64,000 nt of DNA from UBA6109 sp964506465 (GTDB lineage Bacteria > Desulfobacterota > Syntrophia > Syntrophales > UBA6109), in the NCBI GenBank assembly GCA_964506465.1, contig CAZDLM010000002.1:1-64000 (forward strand), given 5' to 3'. Made by a program: the position numbers and the translations under genes. Positions 16,364 through 24,864 of this stretch are shown here, piece by piece. The notes below the pieces were generated by a model. That model searched no databases. It was not told where the DNA came from and saw only the letters and a list, made by a program, of their open reading frames with translations. The stretch's first letter is position 1. The number at the start of each line of letters is the position of its first letter.

Positions 16364-17977
16364 ATGATGTTTTCCACTGAAAACCCGGATGTCGGCATCT
16401 GGATAAGAGTATCAACCGAAGATCAGGCCGATGGGGAGTCTCCCAAGAACCACGAAGCAAGAGCCCGCATGTATGCCGAATTCAAGAAATGGCATGTGGT
16501 TGACCTTTATGACCTGTCAGGGGTGTCGGGAAAATCCGTCATCGAGCATCCAGAAGCAAGACGGATGTTGCTGGACGTCAAGACCGGCAAGATCAAGGCG
16601 CTGATCTTCTCCAAGCTTGCCCGCCTCGCCCGGAATGTCCGTGAGCTCCTCGAAATTTCCGACCATTTTCAGAAATACGGGGCTCACCTCGTCAGCATCG
16701 GAGAAAGTATCGATACGTCTTCTCCTGCCGGCCGTCTGCTTTTCACAGTGATCGGTGCACTGGCCCAGTGGGAAAGAGAGGAGACGTCGGCAAGAGTAGC
16801 GGCATCCGTCCCCGTCAGAGCTAAGCTGGGGAAACCCATCGGCGGAAAAGGACCTTTTGGATATATGTGGGTAGACAGACGGCTCGTGGTCAACCCAGCG
16901 GAAGCTCCGATCGTCAGAGAGCTTTTCTCGACGTTTCTGAAAACGAAGAAGCTGCTGGTTACTGCAAGAAACATGAACTCGATGGGATACAGAACCCGAC
17001 AAGGGGCGAAATATGGCAAGACCACAGTAAAAAGAATTCTGACCGACCCTACTCACAAAGGAACGAGACGAGCCAACTACTCGAAAAGCAAAGGCGACGG
17101 AAAATCTTGGCTCCTGAAACCGGAGTCAGACTGGGTTTACCATGATGTGGAGCCGATCGTTTCCGAGGAGGTCTGGAAAGAGGTAAACGCCATCATCAAA
17201 ACAAACGCCGCGCCATTCCCCTCCGCCCGCCCATGCCTGACCGGCATCTACACCTTCTCTGGTCTGTTGTATTGCAGAAGATGCGACAAGAAGATGTACG
17301 TCATGAAATATCCCGGTATGACGATTCCCCGATATATTTGCAGATGCTGCAAAGCGAAAATCAACGAGGACATCATCATGGAACAATTCAAGAACGGCCT
17401 TCGATGCATGTCGGTCGACCCAACGCAGTTAAGGGGTATTCACGAGGACAGTGAAAAATTGGTGCATGAAAAAGAGCAGCAGATCATATCGCTGCAAGCT
17501 GAAATCAAACCCATAGACAAGAAGATTGATAGCGTGATCGATCTTTTTTCCGACGGGGCCATAAACAAGAAGCTCCTTACCGATAAGATCGCCGAGCTCC
17601 AGAAACGTAAACAGCAGCTGATAAAAACCATCCCCGCCTTGGAAGGCGAGATAGCCTTCATAAAGGCATCCACGCTGCACAAAGATCGTTTACTGTCGAA
17701 GGTTCAAAGCATCTCTTCTTTGTGGGATTCGCTCAATCATGATGATGAGATCAAGCTCGTCAAAGAACTTCTGTCAAAGGTTATCTTGGACAAACACAGC
17801 CTTACATTCAATTTCTTTTATCTATCTGACTTTATTAAACAATCCATAAACGTCAGCGACAGTTGCACGCCAGATCAGATGTATGCCCCTGCGGATATTT
17901 CGGCGATCGGGCCCGGACCTGCCGCTGTTCCATCCAGCAGGTGCGACAGTACCAGGGGCGCGTCTCGGGCCCGCTGA
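16364..17977 (+). CDS. Large serine recombinase (integrase of the element)
   Basis: Site-specific recombinase, 537 codons. The N-terminal resolvase domain has catalytic Ser in GIWIRVSTEDQ near residue 18 and Arg-rich active-site parts (FSKLARLARN). A recombinase domain follows (PFGYMWVDRRLVV), then a zinc ribbon (LYCRRCDKKM, ICRCCKAK, residues about 305-330) and a coiled coil (365-440). Strong AGGAGG-like site before ATG ATG. The last 30 or so codons are comM sequence in the wrong frame, because the reading frame crosses the attachment junction near 17875-17884; in the circular form the protein would end differently. Acts on attP/attB to insert and, with a directionality factor, excise the element. 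Confidence 0.92.
   Translation: MMFSTENPDVGIWIRVSTEDQADGESPKNHEARARMYAEFKKWHVVDLYDLSGVSGKSVIEHPEARRMLLDVKTGKIKALIFSKLARLARNVRELLEISDHFQKYGAHLVSIGESIDTSSPAGRLLFTVIGALAQWEREETSARVAASVPVRAKLGKPIGGKGPFGYMWVDRRLVVNPAEAPIVRELFSTFLKTKKLLVTARNMNSMGYRTRQGAKYGKTTVKRILTDPTHKGTRRANYSKSKGDGKSWLLKPESDWVYHDVEPIVSEEVWKEVNAIIKTNAAPFPSARPCLTGIYTFSGLLYCRRCDKKMYVMKYPGMTIPRYICRCCKAKINEDIIMEQFKNGLRCMSVDPTQLRGIHEDSEKLVHEKEQQIISLQAEIKPIDKKIDSVIDLFSDGAINKKLLTDKIAELQKRKQQLIKTIPALEGEIAFIKASTLHKDRLLSKVQSISSLWDSLNHDDEIKLVKELLSKVILDKHSLTFNFFYLSDFIKQSINVSDSCTPDQMYAPADISAIGPGPAAVPSSRCDSTRGASRAR
17865..17890 (+). other. attR-type junction between element and comM
   Basis: Left of about 17880 the sequence belongs to the recombinase gene; right of it, comM codons for CPCGYFGDRARTC run without a break. 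In intact comM this block is preceded by Met-Asn-Pro (MNPCPCG), here replaced by element sequence. The exact crossover dinucleotide cannot be set without the other end. Confidence 0.65.
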
Positions 17978-18360
17978 TGGACCGCATCGATCTGCACATT
18001 GACGTTCCCTCCCTGCCCTACCGGGACCTGACGGGTTCCGCTTCCGGAGAATCTTCCGCATCAATCCGGGAACGGGTGATCCGCGCGCAGCGGATCCAGG
18101 AGCGGCGCTTCGGCGGAGGAACGGCCCGTTTCAACGCACACATGGGGGAGCGGGAACTCAAGCGGCATTGCACCATCGACGGCGACTCTCGGCGGCTTCT
18201 GGAACTGTCCGTCGAAAGATTGGGATTCTCCGCCCGCGCCTTCAGCCGCATCCTCAAGCTGGCGCGCACGATCGCCGACCTCGAAAACGAGCCCCGCATC
18301 CTCTCCCGCCATGTCGCCGAGGCCATCCAGTACCGGAACCTTGATCGCAGCGTGATTTAG
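17884..18360 (+). pseudogene. comM: comM (yifB) 3' fragment, Mg-chelatase-like ATPase
   Basis: About 158 codons of the C-terminal part of ComM, a ring helicase promoting branch migration in natural transformation; full proteins have about 500 residues. Visible are CPCGYFGDRARTCRC, the arginine-finger/sensor region GPLMDRIDLHIDVP, and the C-terminal lid domain ending NLDRSVI. The N-terminal part with Walker A and B is missing and should lie beyond the left end of the window, on the far side of the element. An upstream ATG at 17863 can be read in frame, but through element sequence. The gene is therefore split by integration and probably inactive until the element excises. Confidence 0.88.
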
Positions 18361-18557
18361 TGATATGGGGAAAGACCTTTCCAGGCTGGGACATGGCCGC
18401 ACGCAATTCAGCGGCGCCCGGCCCACGGCAGGGATTCTCTTCTGAAGAGAACCGTCACGAGGAACGAAAACTCAAGGCCGCAGGAGAAGTGAGCGGCAGA
18501 CCTGACGCGTCCCGACGAAAGACCGGATGCGCCCAAGAAGAATGGGGAATGGAAGTC

Positions 18558-19631
18558 ATGAAAATCAAGATGAAACCGTTGAGGGAAGACAAGAAGAAAA
18601 CCAAGCCGGCCGACGAGTCCAAGCTCGGTTTCGGCAAGATCTTTACGGACCACATGTTTACATTGAAATACACCGCCGACAAGGGCTGGCATGATGCGAC
18701 CATCGGTCCTCATGTCCCTCTGAAGCTGGATCCTACGGCCATGTGCCTGCACTATGCCCAGGAGATCTTCGAGGGCATGAAAGCCTACAGGGGAAAAGAC
18801 GGCGCCATTTACCTCTTTCGTCCGAAAGAGAATATCAAGCGGATGAACGTCTCGGCCAGGAGGCTCTGCATGCCCGAGCTGGATGAGGAACTCTTCCTCG
18901 AGGCCCTCAAGAAACTGGTCCTCCTGGACAAGGACTGGATTCCCAGGGGTCGGGGCACGGCGGCCTATATCCGCCCGACGATGATCGCCACCGAAGCCGC
19001 TCTCGGGGTGCATCCGGCCAACGCCTATCTCTTCTTCATCATCATGGGCCCCGTTGGCGCCTATTATGCGGAAGGTTTCGGCCCGACGAAGATTTACGTC
19101 AGCGAAGAGTATGTCCGCTCGGCGCCGGGCGGGACGGGCTTCACGAAGGCAGGCGGCAATTACGCGGCAAGCCTCTATGCCAGCAGGATCGCACAGGAAA
19201 TGGGATACACCCAGGTGCTGTGGCTGGATGCCGTGGAGAGAAGATACGTCGAAGAGGTGGGAACGAGCAATATCTTCTTTCTGATCGGCGACGAGTTGCT
19301 GACCCCTCCGCTGGAAGGGACGATCCTGCCGGGCGTTACGCGGGATTCCGTAATCCGCATGGCCAGAAGCTGGAACATGAAAGTCTCCGAAAGGCGTTTT
19401 TCCATGGACGAGATCCTCGAGGCCCACCGGGAAGGTCGCCTGAAGGAATCCTTTGCCTCCGGAACGGCGGCGGTCGTCTCGCCGATCGGTCAGTTCTTCT
19501 ACCGTGGAGAAGTCTTCGTGATCAACGGAGGGAAAACCGGCCCGGTTTCCGAAAGACTCTACAATGAGATCCTTCAGATCCAGTACGGGGAAAAGGACGA
19601 TCCCTTCGGCTGGCGCATGAAAATATCCTGA
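18558..19631 (+). CDS. ilvE: Branched-chain amino acid aminotransferase
   Basis: 357-residue fold-type IV PLP enzyme that interconverts Leu, Ile, Val and their 2-oxo acids with glutamate. The PLP Lys lies in FTKAGGNYAAS near residue 200, followed by the phosphate-binding EVGTSNIFF and TILPGVTRDS blocks. The N-terminal motif LHYAQEIFEGMKAYRG is typical of the longer bacterial/eukaryote-like BCAT2 group. ATG 18558 sits after GGAAG; ATG 18549 is an in-frame alternative, and the longer frame from 18360 has no conserved residues. A strong terminator follows. First intact chromosomal gene after the element. Confidence 0.93.
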   Translation: MKIKMKPLREDKKKTKPADESKLGFGKIFTDHMFTLKYTADKGWHDATIGPHVPLKLDPTAMCLHYAQEIFEGMKAYRGKDGAIYLFRPKENIKRMNVSARRLCMPELDEELFLEALKKLVLLDKDWIPRGRGTAAYIRPTMIATEAALGVHPANAYLFFIIMGPVGAYYAEGFGPTKIYVSEEYVRSAPGGTGFTKAGGNYAASLYASRIAQEMGYTQVLWLDAVERRYVEEVGTSNIFFLIGDELLTPPLEGTILPGVTRDSVIRMARSWNMKVSERRFSMDEILEAHREGRLKESFASGTAAVVSPIGQFFYRGEVFVINGGKTGPVSERLYNEILQIQYGEKDDPFGWRMKIS

Positions 19632-19647
19632 GCGAAGACGACGCAGA

Positions 19648-19681
19648 GCCCGCCGCTGCTGTCTTTGCGGCGGGCTTTTTT
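19648..19681 (+). terminator. Rho-independent terminator after ilvE
   Basis: Stem GCCCGCCGC / GCGGCGGGC (19648-19656 and 19667-19675) with a ten-base loop, followed directly by a run of T. Seventeen bases after the ilvE stop. Confidence 0.9.
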
Positions 19682-19823
19682 CGCAAATCCTCATCCCCAA
19701 AGGGCCTTGCCGATGGAATCCACAATGCTGTGGAAAAGGATGTTGACAACGTTGTGGATAACTATCGTAAGTCTTGAATAGTCGCAATTTTATACCGGTT
19801 TGCATAAGGGTTAAGCAAACTAA

Positions 19824-19851
19824 TTGATTAATAATTACATGTAGTTATAAA
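19824..19851 (+). promoter_or_regulatory. Candidate sigma-70 promoter for lolA
   Basis: TTGATT at 19824-19829 and TATAAA at 19846-19851 with a 16-base spacer, in an AT-rich stretch ending about 90 bases before the lolA start. The upstream ilvE terminator makes a separate promoter necessary. Confidence 0.5.
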
Positions 19852-19939
19852 AATCGCACTGTTATCTCCGCTACTTAGAACTTTTCTCGGATGAGATATA
19901 AACTCTTAGAAAAAATCGTGCCAGCGAGAAATCATTATC

Positions 19940-20644
19940 ATGAACCGGCAAAACAATATTTCTACATTAAAACGATTTGTTATGTGTTCCCTGGGGATTT
20001 TGGCGTTTGGGGCCATTTTCCCGAATCAAGGAACGGCCGCTGCGGAGGAAACCGTATCTCTTACGGAATTGGTCAACCGGCTGCAGGATAACTATGAAAG
20101 ACTGTCGGACGTAAAAAGTTATTTTATCCAGGAGACAACGATCAAGTCTCTCGGCAAAACGGATCGTGAAGAGGGGGAGTTTTTCTTCAAGAATCGCTCT
20201 AGGATGCTCTGGAATTACCTCAAACCAAAATCAAAGAAACTGATCATCAATCCCCAAACCACGTGGCTGTACCTACCGGATGACGGTGTCGCCTACGTGC
20301 AGAGCACGGAGAGCATCATGAAATCCCGGATATCCGTGAAGTTCTTTACCGGGCTGGCAAAGATTCAGGATGAATTCGAGATCCGCTTTGCCGTTCCGTC
20401 GCCGGTGGACAGCCAGGGTAACTATCTGCTTGAACTTACGGCAAAAGAACCTGACGCCGCCTTGAAGAAACTGTCCATGACCGTAGACAGGGGCCGCTAT
20501 ATCATGACGCAGTTCTCCTTCACCGATGCCTATGGCAACACCACCCGTATACGCCTGCGAAACGTGCAGTGGAATCCCGGCCTGCCTGAAGGAATGTTCG
20601 TCTTCCGACCGCCCGCCGGAGTCGAGACCGTCCAAGTTCCATAG
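19940..20644 (+). CDS. lolA: LolA-like outer-membrane lipoprotein carrier
   Basis: 234-residue periplasmic chaperone that takes lipoproteins from the LolCDE complex to LolB or the outer membrane. Residues 1-34 are a signal peptide (FVMCSLGILAFGAIFP, cut near TAAA). The LolA half-barrel follows: SDVKSYFIQETTIKS, EGEFFFKNRSRMLWNYLKP, TTWLYLPDDGVAYVQ and MFVFRPPAGVE at the end. Length is typical of deltaproteobacterial members (220-240). Flanked by terminators, so monocistronic. Confidence 0.9.
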   Translation: MNRQNNISTLKRFVMCSLGILAFGAIFPNQGTAAAEETVSLTELVNRLQDNYERLSDVKSYFIQETTIKSLGKTDREEGEFFFKNRSRMLWNYLKPKSKKLIINPQTTWLYLPDDGVAYVQSTESIMKSRISVKFFTGLAKIQDEFEIRFAVPSPVDSQGNYLLELTAKEPDAALKKLSMTVDRGRYIMTQFSFTDAYGNTTRIRLRNVQWNPGLPEGMFVFRPPAGVETVQVP

Positions 20645-20650
20645 TCCGAC

Positions 20651-20669
20651 CGAAGGCATCCTTCGTTTT
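20651..20669 (+). terminator. Short terminator after lolA
   Basis: Stem CGAAGG / CCTTCG with a three-base loop followed by TTTT, seven bases after the lolA stop. Short stem, hence moderate confidence. Confidence 0.5.
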
Positions 20670-20761
20670 CCGGTATAATGCCTTGACAATTCCCGTCGTG
20701 GTCATTTACATTTACCACTAAATATAGTCATGCGCTGAAATGCCGAAAGGAGGAATCGTTC

Positions 20762-21208
20762 ATGTACAAGAAGGTGCTTATCCCCCTGGATGGATCCCCG
20801 CTCGCCGAGTGCGTCCTGGGCCATCTTATTTCCCTGGCGAAGAGCGGGAACGTCGGTGAAGTTGTCCTGATCGGGGTCGTTGAGATTCCACCCGGATGGG
20901 CCAAGGAAGGCGTTGATTTTTACGCCGTACGGGACAGCAACATCGAGGAGACAAAGGTCTATTTGGAAAAGGTCAAGAGCGACCTCGTCAAGGAAGGCAT
21001 CTCCAAGGTATCGATGGAAGTCATGGTGGGCAAACCCGCTGACCTGATCAGCGAAACCGCAAAGAAGATAGGCGTCGATCTGGTCATCATTGCGACGCAC
21101 GGCCACACGGGAATCAGCAAGTGGGTCTTTGGCAGCGTGGCGGACCGCGTCGTTCACTATTCTCAGGTCCCGGTGATGGTCATCCGTCCCGAAGGCTGCC
21201 GTCTGTAA
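20762..21208 (+). CDS. Universal stress protein (UspA family)
   Basis: 148-residue single-domain Usp protein. Start motif KKVLIPLDGSPLAE (nucleotide-contacting Asp) and the ATP-binding signature ATHGHTGISKWVFGSVADRV near residues 108-128 (G-2x-G-9x-G-S) are complete, so it is likely an ATP-binding Usp. Strong ribosome site AAAGGAGGA ten bases before ATG. Monocistronic, with a long GC-rich hairpin downstream. Probable role in starvation or redox stress survival; no specific partner is apparent. Confidence 0.92.
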   Translation: MYKKVLIPLDGSPLAECVLGHLISLAKSGNVGEVVLIGVVEIPPGWAKEGVDFYAVRDSNIEETKVYLEKVKSDLVKEGISKVSMEVMVGKPADLISETAKKIGVDLVIIATHGHTGISKWVFGSVADRVVHYSQVPVMVIRPEGCRL

Positions 21209-21241
21209 TATTTTTTGAAAATTTCCGCATTTGCAGACCTG

Positions 21242-21273
21242 CCGGCCTGCGGCGCATCAGCACCGCAGGCCGG
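21242..21273 (+). terminator. Strong hairpin after the universal stress protein gene
   Basis: Perfect 11-bp stem CCGGCCTGCGG / CCGCAGGCCGG with a ten-base loop, 33 bases after the stop. No clear T-run follows, so it may act as a bidirectional attenuator or an RNA-stabilising hairpin rather than a classical terminator. Confidence 0.6.
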
Positions 21274-21396
21274 ATCTTGAAAAAGCGGCGGGCAACCCCC
21301 TTCTAGGAACGGATTCGCTGTTTTTTTGCATCTTCCCATCGACGAATTTTATCTGTTTCCCAATCGACCTGACGGCACATTCCCCGGAGGAAAGCG

Positions 21397-23400
21397 ATGC
21401 CGCATCTATCGATCAAAGATGTCCAGCAGTTGGATCCCGGCAAATCCATGACGCTGGAGTGGCTCGAAACCAACGGAATCGGCGGTTATGCCTCCAGTAC
21501 ACTCTTCCATTGTCACACGAGAAAATACCATGGGCTTCTCGTCGCCGATCTCCGGAATCCCCAGGGCCGTTTCGTACTTCTGTCGAAATTCGAGGATTCC
21601 CTGCGCAGCGGCCGGGAAGAGACCTTTCTGTCGATGCACCGCTATCCGGATCTCCTCTTCCCCAATCCCCCCGCAGGACTTCTGGAATTCCATTTGGATC
21701 TGCATCCCTCCTTCCTTTACGCGGCCGGGGACTTGCGGATTCGCAAGTCCCTCCTGATGGTCCATGGGAAGGATCGCCTCCTCGTCCGTTACGATCTGGA
21801 AGAAGGTCCGGCGGCCGCCGTCCTGGTCATCAAGCCCCTGCTCGCTTTCCGCGGATATCACGACCTCGCCGGAGAGAACTCTTTCTTCCGCAGCGGGATC
21901 CGGGACGAGAGGAACGGCTTCAGAATCGATCCCTATGAAGGAATGCCGCCGCTCTACGTCCAGACGAATATCCGCTCGATCTTCCGTCCGTCGCCCGTCT
22001 GGTACCGGAATTTCATCTACGAGGAGGAGCGGACCCGCGGGTACGGCTGGAAGGAAGACCTGATGATGCCGGGGATTCTGGAAATCCCCATCAAGAGAGG
22101 CGGCGCCGCGATCCTGTCCATTTCCTCCGAGCCCTTCTGCGAGCAGATCAAGAAGACCTGGAACCGCGAAATCGAGCGGAGATCCCTTGCCAGAGGCGAG
22201 GATGAGGACTGGGCGAGACGCTTCGCTCCGGAAGAAGACCGGCCCCTTGCGTCGCAGGCGCTGGCCGCCGGCCGCCAGTTTCTGGTCCGGAAACCGCACG
22301 ACCGCGCCGCCGTCGTGGCCGGTTACCATTGGTTCGGCTCATGGGGGCGCGACACGCTGTGGTCGCTTCCCGGCCTCACATTCTGTCGGGGCCGCCATCG
22401 CGAAGGTCTTGAAATCCTGGCCGCGCTCGGCGATCAGGAAAGGGACGGCGTGCTGCCCAACATCCTCTCCGACGATGGCGAGGGCGGCGCCTACAACACC
22501 GTGGACGCGTCGCTGATCTTCTTCTGGGCCGTCCAGCAGATGCTGCAGTTCGGCGGGAATCCCGACGACGTCCGGGCCTCGCTGTGGCCGGTGATGAAAC
22601 GGATCCTTCAACGCTATTCCGAGGGAACGATCTGGGACATTCATGTGGCCGGAAACGGACTCCTGGCTGCGGGCAGTGCCCAAACCCACCTCACGTGGAT
22701 GGATGCCGTCGTAAACGGCAGGCCCGTAACACCGCGCTGCGGCTTCGCTGTGGACATCAACGTCCTCTGGTACAATGCCCTGTGCTTTGCCCGCGAATTG
22801 TCCCGGCGCTTCGGGGACGATTTTTTCGCATTCGACGAATTCATCAGCCGCTTCCGGGAATCCTTCCTCAATACCTTCTGGTATGACGGCGGAGGTTATC
22901 TCGGCGACACCTGGAACAACGGCGCCCTCGACATATCGCTGAGGCCGAACATGATCTTCGCCGTTTCGCTGCCGCACTCGCCGCTCGATGCCGGGAAACG
23001 CGCCCTGGTCGTTCGGGCGGTGCAGGAGAACCTTCTCACCCCCCGCGGCCTGCGCACGCTCTCTCCGAATGACCCGGCCTATCGCGGCCGCTGCACGGGG
23101 GATCAGTCTTCCCGGGATTCCGCCTATCACCAGGGCACGGTCTGGCCGTGGCTGCTGGCTCCCTTCGGCGAGGCCTTCCTGAAGGTTGCCGAAGACAAGA
23201 TCCGGGCGCGCCGTTTCCTGATCGACCTGCTGAGAGATTTTCTCCGTTCCCATCTGCACGAAGCGGGACTGGGCAGCCTCTCCGAAATCTTTGACGGGGA
23301 CGCGCCCCACGAGGCGCGCGGATGTATCGCGCAGGCATGGAGCGTCGCGGGGGTTCTCTATCTCTATCGCCTGATCTCCGATACGGCCGATCAGCCATAA
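21397..23400 (+). CDS. Glycogen debranching enzyme (amylo-alpha-1,6-glucosidase, GH133)
   Basis: 667-residue cytosolic enzyme that hydrolyses alpha-1,6 branches of glycogen. The N-terminal GDE_N domain (LEWLETNGIGGYASST, HTRKYHGLLVA) covers about 1-230. The C-terminal (alpha/alpha)6 barrel covers 280-660, with WFGSWGRDTLWSLPG (acid residue Asp), YNTVDASLIFFWAVQ, LTWMDAV and YHQGTVWPWLL. ATG follows GGAGGAAAG. It is the first of four same-strand genes forming a complete alpha-glucan turnover cluster with the glycosyltransferase, GH57 enzyme and synthase-phosphorylase fusion downstream. Confidence 0.93.
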   Translation: MPHLSIKDVQQLDPGKSMTLEWLETNGIGGYASSTLFHCHTRKYHGLLVADLRNPQGRFVLLSKFEDSLRSGREETFLSMHRYPDLLFPNPPAGLLEFHLDLHPSFLYAAGDLRIRKSLLMVHGKDRLLVRYDLEEGPAAAVLVIKPLLAFRGYHDLAGENSFFRSGIRDERNGFRIDPYEGMPPLYVQTNIRSIFRPSPVWYRNFIYEEERTRGYGWKEDLMMPGILEIPIKRGGAAILSISSEPFCEQIKKTWNREIERRSLARGEDEDWARRFAPEEDRPLASQALAAGRQFLVRKPHDRAAVVAGYHWFGSWGRDTLWSLPGLTFCRGRHREGLEILAALGDQERDGVLPNILSDDGEGGAYNTVDASLIFFWAVQQMLQFGGNPDDVRASLWPVMKRILQRYSEGTIWDIHVAGNGLLAAGSAQTHLTWMDAVVNGRPVTPRCGFAVDINVLWYNALCFARELSRRFGDDFFAFDEFISRFRESFLNTFWYDGGGYLGDTWNNGALDISLRPNMIFAVSLPHSPLDAGKRALVVRAVQENLLTPRGLRTLSPNDPAYRGRCTGDQSSRDSAYHQGTVWPWLLAPFGEAFLKVAEDKIRARRFLIDLLRDFLRSHLHEAGLGSLSEIFDGDAPHEARGCIAQAWSVAGVLYLYRLISDTADQP

Positions 23401-23535
23401 GCATAAGAAATCCCCTATTGTTGTTTACTTTCCTCGAATTCTGTGCCAACATTTTTTGCCCGTTTCGGACGTGGAACAAGGGCGGCAGGACCCGGGAAGG
23501 GCGTCGCAGAGAAAAGACAAGGAGATCCTCTCCCC

Positions 23536-24792
23536 ATGCGCATCCTCATGTTCGGCTGGGAATTCCCTCCCCATATGAGCGGCGGTCTGGGGACAGCCTG
23601 TTACGGAATGACCAAGGCCCTGGTCGGACGGGGCCACCAAATCCTCTTTGTTCTTCCTTCCCCCATCGAAGAGGCGTGCAGCTCCCATGTGGAGCTGTTG
23701 TCCGCTTCCGGGATCCCCATATCCGAAGAATCAGAACGCCGCCTCGCGGCGAATTTCGACCTCCGCAGGATTCGTTCGTCCCTTCGCCCCTATATGCGTA
23801 CGGCCGGAACCGCCGCCCCGCGGGCGCGGCGGAGCGGAGGCCGCTCCTTGGTGGACTTGACCGGGCAGTACGGCCCGGACCTCCTTTCAGAGGTGGTCCG
23901 CTATGGGATGGTTGCAGGCGCCGTCGGGGTCGAACGGACCTTCGACGTCATCCACGCCCACGACTGGATGAGCGTCTTCGCCGGTCTCCGGGCGAGAAGC
24001 AGCAGCGGGAAACCCCTGATTCTCCACATCCACGCCCTGGAATACGACCGCAGCGGCGAGAACATCAACCGTGACATCTTCGAAATCGAGCGCTGGGGAA
24101 TGAGTCAGGCCGATGCGGTCGTCGCCGTCAGCCATTACACCAAAGGCAGGATCGTGGAGCTCTACGGCATCCCCGCGGAAAAGATCTTTGTCGTCCACAA
24201 CGCCGTTTCCCGCTCCGAGGCGCAATCGTCGCTGCAGGTCGTCAAGATCCCCGTGCGGAAGATCGTGCTTTTCCTTGGCCGCATCACGTTTCAGAAGGGG
24301 CCGGACTATTTCGTGGAAGCGGCGGCGCGCCTGCTGCGGCAGATCCCCGATCTCACCTTCGTGATGGCCGGCTCCGGCGACATGATGATCCGGATGGTCG
24401 AACGCGTCGCGGAACTCGGGATCGGCCAGCACTTTCATTTTACGGGTTTTCTGCGCGGGGAAGACGTCGAGCGGATGTTCGCGATGAGCGACCTGTACGT
24501 CATGCCGAGCGTCTCCGAGCCGTTCGGGATTTCCCCGCTGGAGGCGATGATGTACGACGTGCCGGTGATTCTTTCAAAATCCTCCGGCGTCGCGGAAGTC
24601 CTCCGCCACGCCCCTCAGGTCGATTTCTGGGACGTCGACGGTTTGGCTGAAAAGATGGCCTCCTTGCTGAGCGACCCGGAGCTCGCCCGGCAGGTCGTGG
24701 AAGACTGCCGCACCGAGATGCAACGGATCCACTGGGATCGCGCGGCGGAAGAGCTGGAATCGATCTATCATCGCGTCGTCAAGTCCGGCTGA
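23536..24792 (+). CDS. Glycosyltransferase, GT4/GT5 glycogen-synthase-like
   Basis: 418-residue GT-B enzyme. The N-terminal starch-synthase-type domain begins MRILMFGWEFPPHMSGGLG (substrate loop) with HAHDWMSVFAG near residue 140. The C-terminal GT1/4 domain holds FLGRITFQKGPDYFVEAA, AGSGDMM and the nucleotide-sugar E-x7-E motif EPFGISPLE near residue 318. ATG 23536 is chosen because AAGGAGA lies ten bases upstream and conserved residues begin exactly there. Possible roles are alpha-glucan elongation or maltose-1-phosphate-type synthesis; the gene context favours glycogen metabolism. The donor (ADP- or UDP-glucose) cannot be told from sequence by eye. Confidence 0.85.
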   Translation: MRILMFGWEFPPHMSGGLGTACYGMTKALVGRGHQILFVLPSPIEEACSSHVELLSASGIPISEESERRLAANFDLRRIRSSLRPYMRTAGTAAPRARRSGGRSLVDLTGQYGPDLLSEVVRYGMVAGAVGVERTFDVIHAHDWMSVFAGLRARSSSGKPLILHIHALEYDRSGENINRDIFEIERWGMSQADAVVAVSHYTKGRIVELYGIPAEKIFVVHNAVSRSEAQSSLQVVKIPVRKIVLFLGRITFQKGPDYFVEAAARLLRQIPDLTFVMAGSGDMMIRMVERVAELGIGQHFHFTGFLRGEDVERMFAMSDLYVMPSVSEPFGISPLEAMMYDVPVILSKSSGVAEVLRHAPQVDFWDVDGLAEKMASLLSDPELARQVVEDCRTEMQRIHWDRAAEELESIYHRVVKSG

Positions 24793-24864
24793 AGATCCGC
24801 GGGGCGGTCGCGTGCACTTTCTCCGCACTTGCCGCGGATCCCGCGCCACGAAAGTCGATGCCTC

